Program-made: the position numbers and the translations under genes
Part shown: one piece after another, positions 7,703-15,860 of the stretch
Layout: each line of letters opens with the position of its first letter
Position numbering within the stretch: the stretch's first letter is position 1
Notes under the pieces: generated by a model
What the model was told of the DNA's origin: nothing
The model's database searches: none
What the model saw: only the letters and a program-made list of their open reading frames with translations
Assembly (NCBI GenBank): GCA_026986005.1
Contig: JALSPK010000097.1
Location: 1 to 40,618, forward strand
Direction: 5' to 3'
DNA length: 40,618 bases
DNA from: Saprospiraceae bacterium
GTDB lineage: Bacteria > Bacteroidota > Bacteroidia > Chitinophagales > Saprospiraceae

Positions 7703-9655
7703 TTATTTAATCATTTTGTTAAAAACATCTTGATTTATCTTAACAGGGTATTCATTCTCAAGATTTTTAATCCATTCGTCCTCAAGATACTCTTGATAAT
7801 CTGCTATAATGTACCCTTTTGCATCGTTCAATGTCTTCAAAGATTCAGGGATTATTTCTACAATCTTTTTGAAAACGACTGTTTTTTTATTCTTATTCAA
7901 TACAGGCTCTGTTTTAGCTCCAATTTTAAACTCCAAACCATTAAGTTCTTTATCTCCTATTTCAAATTTATTTGACAAAAAAGTAATAAGTTTTTCTTTT
8001 TTATTAAACTTTTTCATCAGTTTTTTATGGCTTTTCCTTTTACTGTATTTAAGGATTTTTTTAATCAACTTTTGATTATCGGTATGTATTGTATATTCAT
8101 TGACAACAGCCCTTTTCTTCCATTTATATTTGTTTTTATTATTGCCATAGAATTTTTTCAATCCTACGGTATCTTTTGACGCTTTATTCCACACTTCTTT
8201 TTCCATCACTTCAAACAAAAGATTTCCCTCTGTATATTCTTTCATCAAAAACCTGAAATCAGGATATTTTTCTTCCAAATGTTGTTCTTCATATTTAATA
8301 CACAGGTCATCAATAAAATCATTATATATCTTCATCGCAGATTGCTTCACCGATTCTTTTCTAGCCAATTTAAGTCTTTTACGTTGGTTTTTTTTGCAAT
8401 AATCAACAAAATCTTTGATTGTATATTGAATATCTCCAATTTTGCACAAGTCTTCATTATTGAAATCGGGAGCAGCCCATTTGAATGAATAAAAGCTTTT
8501 ATCAAGTTTTGCCATAAATCTATCCCTCGCACTTTTATTCTCATTAAACGCAGATTCTTTTTTAATCCTTTCAATCAGCGCCTTTCTAGCTATCTCATAT
8601 CTTTCGTTCTTGTTCAATTTATTTGCTAAAGAGCGTTTCATTTGCTCAAAGGACTTAATCCCGGGCTTGCTTAGTCTTTTGATTATATGCCAACCCAAAG
8701 AGGTTTTTATAGGCTTAGACAATTCATTATCTTTAGATAGTGCAAAAGCCGCATCTTCAAATCTTGTTTCGTATTTTCCAATGCCAAAAAACCCAAGGTA
8801 ACCCCCTTTACTTGCAGTTGTTTTATCCATTGAATATTTTTTTGCAAGCTCAGTGAAATCTCCACCCTTTAGTAGAACATCATACAAACTATCTATTTGA
8901 GGTTTTGCTTTTGGGTTAACTTTCCCTTTGATTTTGTCTCTAATCAATATATGTGCGGCTTCTATTTCTCCTCTCGCATCACGAATATCATTGAGCTTAA
9001 CTATCATATATCCATAGTCTGTTTTGAAAGGTTCTGAAAATTCTCCTTTCTTTAAATTATAAATATTATTTTCAAAATCATAAAACCCATTTGGGAGCAT
9101 TGCAGTCACCCAGCCTAAATTTCCTCCTGTCTTATTGCTGTATTTATCGTCAGAATACTTCCTTGCCAAAGATGAAAATGATTTTCCATTCTTCAATTCA
9201 TTATAAACATTTTGTATTTTGTTTTTTGCTTTCTGTTCGCTTTCACTATTTTTTGAAAAGCTAATTAAGATCATACTCACTTTCAAATCTTTTTGCATCC
9301 TGTCATATGCCTCTTTAATCAATTTTTCATTCACCTCTTTGTCAACAAGATAAGATTTTGCCAACTGTTCGCGGTAGCCTTTCATTTCTCGTTTGAAAGA
9401 TTTAAAAGTATCAAGCTTCATGCTTTTTGCCTTTTTCACTTTCAACTTGAATTTTATATATAAATTGAGGTACTCTTTCAAACTTTTTTTAGAAAAATCC
9501 GCATTATCTCCAAGGTTTTTTGTGTATATATATAGAAATTCTGATGCTGGAACACCCTCATCCGCAATAGTGAATAATACTTCATCATTTTGTTTTTGAC
9601 CTAATAACGAAAGTGTAAAAAACAATAGACCAAATAGTAATGATAACTGTTTCAT
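7703..9655 (-). CDS. PpiC-type periplasmic peptidyl-prolyl isomerase, two parvulin domains
   Basis: The protein has 650 residues from the chosen ATG at 9655. The frame is open 19 codons further, but those lack a signal peptide, whereas MKQLSLLFGLLFFTLSLLGQ is a clean one. Two parvulin domains follow (about 120-225, with SLARKYSDDKYS and GGNLGWV, and 230-335, starting EAAHILIRDK with GGYLGFF). The C-terminal 300 residues are basic and of no known fold. It opens the folding-factor operon and is preceded by a good promoter. Likely role: folding of exported and outer-membrane proteins with the SurA homologue downstream. Confidence 0.85.
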   Translation of the reverse strand: MKQLSLLFGLLFFTLSLLGQKQNDEVLFTIADEGVPASEFLYIYTKNLGDNADFSKKSLKEYLNLYIKFKLKVKKAKSMKLDTFKSFKREMKGYREQLAKSYLVDKEVNEKLIKEAYDRMQKDLKVSMILISFSKNSESEQKAKNKIQNVYNELKNGKSFSSLARKYSDDKYSNKTGGNLGWVTAMLPNGFYDFENNIYNLKKGEFSEPFKTDYGYMIVKLNDIRDARGEIEAAHILIRDKIKGKVNPKAKPQIDSLYDVLLKGGDFTELAKKYSMDKTTASKGGYLGFFGIGKYETRFEDAAFALSKDNELSKPIKTSLGWHIIKRLSKPGIKSFEQMKRSLANKLNKNERYEIARKALIERIKKESAFNENKSARDRFMAKLDKSFYSFKWAAPDFNNEDLCKIGDIQYTIKDFVDYCKKNQRKRLKLARKESVKQSAMKIYNDFIDDLCIKYEEQHLEEKYPDFRFLMKEYTEGNLLFEVMEKEVWNKASKDTVGLKKFYGNNKNKYKWKKRAVVNEYTIHTDNQKLIKKILKYSKRKSHKKLMKKFNKKEKLITFLSNKFEIGDKELNGLEFKIGAKTEPVLNKNKKTVVFKKIVEIIPESLKTLNDAKGYIIADYQEYLEDEWIKNLENEYPVKINQDVFNKMIK

Positions 9656-9742
9656 GTGTTTAATTTTAATTTTGCTAACAGAAAAGCACGACTTTCTAAA
9701 ATCATGCGACAATTTTTTATAATGAATATTTTATTTAACTTA

Positions 9743-9775
9743 CAAATATAACAATTTATTAATAAGTATTGGCAA
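9743..9775 (-). promoter_or_regulatory. Promoter of the PPIase/SurA operon
   Basis: On the minus strand TTG (9775-9773) is followed after 22 nt by TATATTTG (9750-9743), a full match to the -7 box. The transcript would have a leader of about 80 nt. TTGGCAA and TTGCCAA sit as an inverted pair around and upstream of the -33 region (about 9769-9815), a possible operator. The rest of the gap 9656-9961 holds only AT-rich sequence and a MITE end. Confidence 0.65.
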
Positions 9776-9930
9776 TAAAAAAACAATTTTGTTATTAACT
9801 CTTGCCAATAAATTCTTATCACAGTTAATACAAGACTAGTCAACGTTATTTTTTTAAAGAAATTATATGAAATAAGGTAAGAAATAAAAATAAATTAATT
9901 CTATTCGTTAGCGACTCGGAATACAACAAT

Positions 9931-9960
9931 AAAAATCAAGCACTTTATAGACAGACACTA
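9931..9960 (+). repeat. MITE copy B (solo end, 30 bp)
   Basis: Only the inverted-repeat end survives: AAAAATCAAGCACTTTATAG followed by ACAGACACTA. It is identical to the matching end of copies D and to the reverse of copies C and F. The other end and the interior are gone. It lies one base outside the stop codon of the next gene. Confidence 0.7.
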
Positions 9961-9961
9961 T

Positions 9962-11023
9962 TTATAATGCTCGTTTGCTCAATATTTTATTAATCCAATT
10001 GGGCACTATGATTACCCCTGCAAAAAGATATGTATAATAAGTCATTACTCTCCAAATTATAGCGATTACCAATGCTAAACCTACTGGAATATAATCATGA
10101 AAAAACCCACTAAAAAGATACTCTGCAAAACCGGTACTACCCGGAGTAGGTGTAAATGAGGTCTCAACATACAGATTTTGACTTCTGGCATAGATAATAG
10201 TTTGTGATATTAAATCCGTTATTTTCACAGAACTAAATGCAATAATTAAAAGATTGATAACAAAAAACCTAAGTGCCCAGGCAAATCCAGTATATAAAAA
10301 TGCTCTCAAATGATAAATAATCTTTTGATTTCCCAATTCATGTGATGCGAGCACTACATTATTGCCTACTCTTATCAGGCTTTGTTTGAATCTCCTCAAT
10401 ATTTTTCTGTTTGCCAACCAATGCAGAGTTTTTTTTATGTTTTCAGGATGCAAAAATAGCCCGTAAAAGAAAAACCCTGTATACAATAACATACCGATAT
10501 ATATCAGTGCAAAAATGTATAAATGATTGTCACCCTCCCAAAACGAGGTGAGTCCGGGTCTAAAGACTATGGGCCCAAGAGCAAATATCAAAATAGGTAA
10601 AGACAGAAGAAAAAACAAAGAATCTAAAACTACGGTATACAATACCAGAGTGATAGATTTTGATGTCTGCAATTTTTCATGAGATAAAAAATATAATGCT
10701 ACCGCTGAGCCACCAAAACTAGTAGGCGATACTGAAGAAGAAAACTCCCATATAAATATCAATTCAATAGCTTTTTTCCAGCCAAATTCAAATCCTGAAA
10801 GCAACCTTAATCTTGCAGAGATAAAAAGATGCCTAATTATATAAACGAGCAGAGCCATTCCAATCCAAAAATAAGTATGAAAATCCCATTGTATCTTGTT
10901 AAATTCTTCCCAATTGAACTGGCGATATAGCATATACATAATGACAGCTACTCCTATCATAATAGGAAGTATTACTTTTGAAATATGCACTTTGTGTAGT
11001 ATATCGGTTTTATGTTCCTCCAA
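9962..11023 (-). CDS. Lysylphosphatidylglycerol synthase TM-region / UPF0104-like membrane protein
   Basis: The 353-residue protein has eight or so membrane segments and the family signatures SSSVSPTSFGGSAVALYFLS and a late TPGSTGFAEYLFSGF. These are typical of the UPF0104/YbhN family, the flippase half of MprF-like proteins. The cytoplasmic lysyl-transferase domain of MprF is absent, so lipid transport or flipping is more likely than lipid aminoacylation. There is no ATG in the first 20 codons: the frame opens with TTG at 11023 (GTG at codon 12 is the alternative), so the start is uncertain. The gene stands alone. Confidence 0.8.
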   Translation of the reverse strand: MEEHKTDILHKVHISKVILPIMIGVAVIMYMLYRQFNWEEFNKIQWDFHTYFWIGMALLVYIIRHLFISARLRLLSGFEFGWKKAIELIFIWEFSSSVSPTSFGGSAVALYFLSHEKLQTSKSITLVLYTVVLDSLFFLLSLPILIFALGPIVFRPGLTSFWEGDNHLYIFALIYIGMLLYTGFFFYGLFLHPENIKKTLHWLANRKILRRFKQSLIRVGNNVVLASHELGNQKIIYHLRAFLYTGFAWALRFFVINLLIIAFSSVKITDLISQTIIYARSQNLYVETSFTPTPGSTGFAEYLFSGFFHDYIPVGLALVIAIIWRVMTYYTYLFAGVIIVPNWINKILSKRAL

Positions 11024-11343
11024 GAGAATTAAAATTTTATTTCAATAATAAAACAATAACATACTAAACATTAATTTTAAGATAATAGTTTATAGTGTAC
11101 AAACTTTTTGTGAGATACTTTTTTATTAATATGTATCTAATGTATTATATCGCAAATCAGCTAAAGTCATTTTCAATACTTTTTAACAACTCTAAGTATT
11201 AATAGGTAAAAAATCAGGAAATAAAAAAACATTTTAATTTACACCCACCATATGATCGTAAAAATTATATAACTATAAAAACAAATAAATAAATAAATCG
11301 CGAATTAAAAGTCCTTTTGTACATTTTTTATTAATTTTATGAC
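11024..11343. other. Intergenic region between divergent genes
   Basis: This 320-nt AT-rich region separates two divergent genes. I see no complete TAnnTTTG box; the nearest is TCCTTTTG about 25 nt ahead of the plus-strand gene. No repeat of the MITE family and no gene relic was recognised. Confidence 0.4.
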
Positions 11344-12768
11344 ATGAAACCAATATTATATTTCTTAGTTTTGCTTTTAACCCTTAGTCGCAATATCAAT
11401 GGACAAAAAATATCTGTTGCTCCTGAACTCGATGTAAGAAATGATGATATGTTTGCATTGATTGGAAATATTGATAATAAAATTTTGACATTTCGAAGTA
11501 ATGACAGAAAGTATATCCTTAATATTTTTGACCGTAATTTGAACAGATATACGACTAGACCACTTACATTTGAAAAGAAAAAAATAAAAATAGTGTCTAT
11601 TTCCAATAACAAAGACAGTTGGGTCTTAGTGTATTCTTACTTGGATAAGAAAAAAGAAATAGTTAATGCCTATAGATATGATAATATCGGCAACAGGATT
11701 GACTCCAATCAAATATTTATTACGAAAAGAGATATTTTAAATCGAAAATTCAGATTTACAGAATCGGAAGATGAAAAACAACTTTTGTTATTTAGAAAAA
11801 AAGATAATTCTTCAATGCTTTTTATTCGAATAAATGTAGATAGTCTCACAAAAACTTATTCGAAGCTAATAGCATTTGAAGATATAAAGATAAGTACTGA
11901 TTTCAGAAAGGTTTTAATTTCAAATAAAGGCGTTTTTTACACTATTTTTGAAAAAATCCCTTCCATTTTTAGTAAATCAAAACACAAAATCATAGTTAAC
12001 TCATTCAATAATGAACTCGAAGAGTACAAAACAATAAATATAAATTTGGATTTTAAAACCAACAAATTCAAATCCAAATATGATAATATTAATGAAATAT
12101 TAAATATAGCAGGTACAACAACAAAGTCTTATAGTGACAAAAGTGTTGGATATTATATTTTTAAATTAAATAGAAATTTAGAATTGCTAACCAAAATCAT
12201 TAATAAATATAAAGCTGGATTTCTAAAAGACTTTTATAGACTTAGAAATAAAAAACCAAAAAAATATATCAATAATTTTTACATTAAAGAAATCCTTTTT
12301 AGAAATGACGGTGGCACAATACTTGTATTTGAAAAAAAGGAAATAATCTCAAGGCAAAACAATATAAGGCGCAACCGGAGTTTTCGCAGCAATACCGATT
12401 ATCTATTTGAAGAACTCGGTCTAATATCTATTCATGAAGACGGACAGTACTTCTGGCACAAGATAATCCCAAAATATCAATTTTCTTCAAACGATTATGG
12501 CTTATACTCTTCTGTTTTTATTTTTAAAACACCTTCCCTTCTTAAATTGATATTTAATGATGAAATTAAAGACCAAAACCAGATAATGATGTATTCTGTC
12601 AACCCATTAGGCAAGACAGACCGTAGATCAATTTTCTCCACAGAACTATATGATTTGAATCTAGCCTTTGAAAAATCTTTACAAATTTCAGGAAATAAAC
12701 TTATCGTTCCAAGTTATAAAAACGACAGATTAAAATTGGTCATGATAGAGTTCTATACTAAACCGTGA
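11344..12768 (+). CDS. Secreted protein of unknown function
   Basis: I do not recognise this 474-residue protein. It has a signal peptide (about 1-20, ending NINGQ) followed by a body of short beta-strand-like stretches with much Lys, Asn and Ile and no Cys cluster. The pattern of repeated strand-turn units (for example KIKIVSISNNKDSWVLVYSY) would suit a beta-propeller. There is no lipobox and no T9SS sorting domain, so it is probably periplasmic. It resembles in style, but not in visible sequence, the secreted protein at 38462-40123. It converges on the dipeptidase gene with only six bases between the stops. Confidence 0.55.
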   Translation: MKPILYFLVLLLTLSRNINGQKISVAPELDVRNDDMFALIGNIDNKILTFRSNDRKYILNIFDRNLNRYTTRPLTFEKKKIKIVSISNNKDSWVLVYSYLDKKKEIVNAYRYDNIGNRIDSNQIFITKRDILNRKFRFTESEDEKQLLLFRKKDNSSMLFIRINVDSLTKTYSKLIAFEDIKISTDFRKVLISNKGVFYTIFEKIPSIFSKSKHKIIVNSFNNELEEYKTININLDFKTNKFKSKYDNINEILNIAGTTTKSYSDKSVGYYIFKLNRNLELLTKIINKYKAGFLKDFYRLRNKKPKKYINNFYIKEILFRNDGGTILVFEKKEIISRQNNIRRNRSFRSNTDYLFEELGLISIHEDGQYFWHKIIPKYQFSSNDYGLYSSVFIFKTPSLLKLIFNDEIKDQNQIMMYSVNPLGKTDRRSIFSTELYDLNLAFEKSLQISGNKLIVPSYKNDRLKLVMIEFYTKP

Positions 12769-12774
12769 TAGAAT

Positions 12775-14160
12775 TTATTTCATCTCACTATAGTACTTAA
12801 AGTAATATGGTATAGTCTCTATTCCCTTATAAAAATTGAACAAACCGTAATGTTCATTTGGCGAATGAATGGCATCTGAATTTAATCCAAAGCCCATCAA
12901 TACAGATTTGCTTCCAAGTATTTGTTCAAATAATGCAATAATAGGAATACTACCACCTTCCATAGTGGGAATCGGCTTTTTGCCATAAGTAGTCTCCATT
13001 GCATTCTCTGCTGCTCTATATTCCGGAGTATCTATCGGTGTCATCACCGGTAATCCGCCGTGTAGATAATCAACTTTTATCCTGACACAATCAGGCGCTA
13101 TAGATTTAAAGTATTCTTCAAAAAGTTTAGCAATCTTTTTAGGCTTTTGATTAGCAACAAGCCTCATACTAATCTTAGCATATGCCTTTGAAGGCAATAC
13201 TGTCTTAGTTCCTTTACCCGTGAAACCGCCCCATATACCGTTCACATCACACGAAGGCCTAATCCCGGTTCGTTCGTCAGTAGTATACCCTTTCTCACCA
13301 CAAACATCATCAATATCCAACTCTTTTTTGTAATCATCAAGATTAAATGGAGCTTCGTTTATCAATACCCTTTCCTCTGCAGTAGCCTCCACTACATCTT
13401 CATAAAATCCCGGGATAGTTATATGCCTGTTTTCATCCATCAACTTTGATATCATTTCGCTCAAGATATTGATGGGATTTGCTACTGCACCACCATATGT
13501 ACCTGAATGTAAATCTCTATTTGCTCCCACTACCTCAACTTCTACATATGACAATCCCCTCAATCCGGTGGTAATAGATGGGACATCATTGGCAATGACA
13601 GAAGTATCCGACACAAGGATAACATCATTCGCTAGCATTGCTTTATTATCTTCACAAAACTTCCCTAAACTAGGAGAGCCAATCTCTTCCTCCCCTTCTA
13701 TCATAAATTTAATATTTACCGGCAAAAAGCCATTGGCCACCATTGCTTCAAATGCCTTGAAATGCATAAAAGCTTGACCTTTGTCATCACATGAACCACG
13801 TCCAAATATAGCACCGTCAGGATGCAAGTCTGTTTTCCTAACCACAGGCTCAAACGGTTCGCTATCCCACAAATCCAAAGGATCGGCAGGCTGAACATCA
13901 TAATGCCCATAAACCAATACTGTAGGTTTATTTGGATCAACGATTTTCTCTCCATATACCACAGGATGCCCTTCTGTCTCATAAACTGTTGCTCTATCTG
14001 CACCTGCTTTCAACAATGCATCTTTTGCCCAGTTGGCAGCTTTGTACATATCGTCTTTGCTATCAGGATTTGAACTAACTGAAGGGATTCTTAACCATTC
14101 GAATAATTCATTTAAAAATCTATCTTTATTATCTTCCAAGTATTTTTGTATGTTTTTCAT
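12775..14160 (-). CDS. M20-family dipeptidase (ArgE/DapE/CPG2 superfamily)
   Basis: This 461-residue metallopeptidase should release amino acids from short peptides in the cytoplasm. The di-zinc site is complete: VYGHYDVQPADP (His86, Asp88), GRGSCDDKG (Asp125), EGEEEIGS (Glu158/159), then the dimerisation (lid) domain with NRDLHSGTYGG, and the late HSPNEHYG. No signal peptide is present. Length is typical for the CNDP/'dipeptidase' subgroup. The gene stands alone; the 190-nt gap upstream has a 10-bp match (TAGTGTCTGT, 14181-14190) to the MITE end. Confidence 0.92.
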   Translation of the reverse strand: MKNIQKYLEDNKDRFLNELFEWLRIPSVSSNPDSKDDMYKAANWAKDALLKAGADRATVYETEGHPVVYGEKIVDPNKPTVLVYGHYDVQPADPLDLWDSEPFEPVVRKTDLHPDGAIFGRGSCDDKGQAFMHFKAFEAMVANGFLPVNIKFMIEGEEEIGSPSLGKFCEDNKAMLANDVILVSDTSVIANDVPSITTGLRGLSYVEVEVVGANRDLHSGTYGGAVANPINILSEMISKLMDENRHITIPGFYEDVVEATAEERVLINEAPFNLDDYKKELDIDDVCGEKGYTTDERTGIRPSCDVNGIWGGFTGKGTKTVLPSKAYAKISMRLVANQKPKKIAKLFEEYFKSIAPDCVRIKVDYLHGGLPVMTPIDTPEYRAAENAMETTYGKKPIPTMEGGSIPIIALFEQILGSKSVLMGFGLNSDAIHSPNEHYGLFNFYKGIETIPYYFKYYSEMK

Positions 14161-14233
14161 ATATATTATTTAGTTTATTATAGTGTCTGTACGAAAACAG
14201 GCAATCTAATATTGTATTAAAACATTAAATTTA

Positions 14234-14350
14234 TCAAAAGGAGATAAACCACCACGGTATCAATAACGCAGCTATATATATACCTTCAAATATCCAAAAC
14301 CCCGAACTATAAGGAGGAACATCTACGAGAATAGTGCGTTTTAAGCGCCA
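14234..14350 (-). other. Open 38-codon extension in frame behind the TAG of the next gene
   Basis: Directly after the TAG stop (14353-14351) of the phospholipase-like gene the same frame stays open for 38 codons to TGA at 14236-14234. It would encode WRLKRTILVDVPPYSSGFW and a hydrophobic run, FEGIYIAALLIPWWFISF, that could be a membrane anchor. It may be a lost C-terminus cut off by a point mutation, a relic of another gene, or chance. Confidence 0.3.
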
Positions 14351-15577
14351 CTAGTCCCAATGATCCCTGCCATGAAATGTGCCGTTTTTATCGGCATTAT
14401 TTATTTTTTTCATTTCTTCGATTTCTTTTTTAGTCCAATTTATCTCTGTTATATCTTTTAGTTCAGGTTGACCGGCATCTACCCAAGCTGTGTACCAAAT
14501 ATCTCCCAAAGCTTTAATAGCATCTCTCATCCTCATTTCGACCATACCATTTAGCTCTTTGTTGAAAGCGCGTGTATATTCCTCCGATTGAAGCCTTGTA
14601 ATGACCCCATTTCTCTCAGCAAAGACAAACTTTTTATCTTCGGGAAATGATTTTCTAATTTTCATTTCAGCTGCCAATACTTGATCCTTATTACTATGAC
14701 TCTTTAAAATAATATCCCAAAAAAAATCTCTGATATTTTCTACATAAGATGCTTTCCCAACAAAAAAATCAAATTCTTCATCTGCCAGCAACTCCGGTAT
14801 ACGATTTTCCCAAAATGCGTGAATGCCCTTTTGCCCTGTAAGTTGACCGTTATAATTTTTTGTAGTATGTAATGGTACACTAGCATCTGCAATGTAATGA
14901 CCTATGTCATTAGCACGTCTAATAATAGATTTGGCATTTTTCTTCTCAAAAGCATGTACCAAAGCATAATAATATTGATATAAAAAATATGGTGAAATAC
15001 CTTCCTTTGAAAAATTTTCCTCTACTACAATTTGTGCTCCTTCAAAAAGTGACAAATTCACATCCAACCATTTTGCAAAGGTATCTATTGAAAATTCCAT
15101 TTTACCTTCTAATATATTATCCGCTATTGTATCCTTAACAAAAGAAGAGTATCTTTCAAAAGAACTTCTGATATTATTTCCAAAAATAGTGTCCCCATCA
15201 TATTCATTAATCTTAGGGCTAAACAATGTCATTTTGGTGTCTTCATAGACTGCACTAATCTCAATATATTTAATCATTGCTCCCAACCATGTCCTTGGCA
15301 AATGCGGAAATGGGTATTCACCCCAATAATCAATATCTATATAGTGTCGCACAGCTTCATGTGGATCAACATATTTGCGTTTATCAGGATCCGGACCATG
15401 CTCAGTAAAAAACTCAATATTGGGCTTAAAAAAATACATCATCTCAGGAGGCAGCGTATAAACCGCTAAACGATTTATCTTTTTATGCGCAAAAAAACCC
15501 CACTCTTGCTTTTCAATAAAAGAACTTACAAGAAAAAGAATAAAAAGTAATAATATCCCTTTTAATAGACTCTTCAT
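14351..15577 (-). CDS. Zinc-dependent phospholipase C / S1-P1 nuclease-like exported protein
   Basis: The protein has 408 residues with an N-terminal hydrophobic signal (about 1-21). Features of the S1/P1-phospholipase C fold are visible: the early WGFFAHKKINRLAVYTLP, a VRHYIDIDYW block, and the central HYIADASVPLHTTKNYNG with nearby GIHAFWENRIPE. The His/Asp residues in these blocks are the likely zinc ligands. Proteins like this are common in Bacteroidota under the name 'zinc-dependent phospholipase C family'. The substrate is unknown. The frame continues open beyond the TAG stop (see 14234-14350). Confidence 0.7.
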   Translation of the reverse strand: MKSLLKGILLLFILFLVSSFIEKQEWGFFAHKKINRLAVYTLPPEMMYFFKPNIEFFTEHGPDPDKRKYVDPHEAVRHYIDIDYWGEYPFPHLPRTWLGAMIKYIEISAVYEDTKMTLFSPKINEYDGDTIFGNNIRSSFERYSSFVKDTIADNILEGKMEFSIDTFAKWLDVNLSLFEGAQIVVEENFSKEGISPYFLYQYYYALVHAFEKKNAKSIIRRANDIGHYIADASVPLHTTKNYNGQLTGQKGIHAFWENRIPELLADEEFDFFVGKASYVENIRDFFWDIILKSHSNKDQVLAAEMKIRKSFPEDKKFVFAERNGVITRLQSEEYTRAFNKELNGMVEMRMRDAIKALGDIWYTAWVDAGQPELKDITEINWTKKEIEEMKKINNADKNGTFHGRDHWD

Positions 15578-15803
15578 TGTTTTAACAAAGCAGCATATTT
15601 GGTTAGTAAATACATATATTTAGTAAATATACGAATAATTTCCATATTTCGTGCATTGAAACACCAGTGAAATTCACATTGCTATTTTACACCATATAAA
15701 ATATACCGTAGCAACACTTGAAAAAACTTTAAATTTGGCAAGAAATATGCAATTCCCTAGACGAATCAGATGTATTATAAAGAATACTCAGAAAGTTAAG
15801 TTT

Positions 15804-15844
15804 AAAAAGGTCGGTCTACGGGGGTAGTAGCGACCTTTTTTTTT
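15804..15844 (+). terminator. Strong hairpin with T9 run upstream of priA; possible end of a small RNA
   Basis: AAAAAGGTCG (15804-15813) pairs perfectly with CGACCTTTTT (15831-15840). Inside, CTAC and GTAG form a second stem around GGGG, and nine T follow. It has the form of an intrinsic terminator on the plus strand, yet no plus-strand gene precedes it within 3 kb. It might end a short unannotated RNA starting in 15600-15780 or insulate priA from antisense transcription. Confidence 0.6.
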
Positions 15845-15846
15845 AT

Positions 15847-15854
15847 TATCTTTG
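15847..15854 (+). promoter_or_regulatory. -7 box just ahead of priA
   Basis: TATCTTTG matches the TAnnTTTG consensus exactly and ends only six bases before the priA ATG. If used, priA mRNA would be nearly leaderless, or translation would start further in. No clear TTG lies 19-21 nt upstream, where the terminator-like hairpin sits instead. Confidence 0.5.
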
Positions 15855-15860
15855 TATTAA

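Noticed and set aside
14181-14190. TAGTGTCTGT, a possible further MITE end
   Set aside because: Only ten bases match, after which the sequence differs from all copies; too short to claim.
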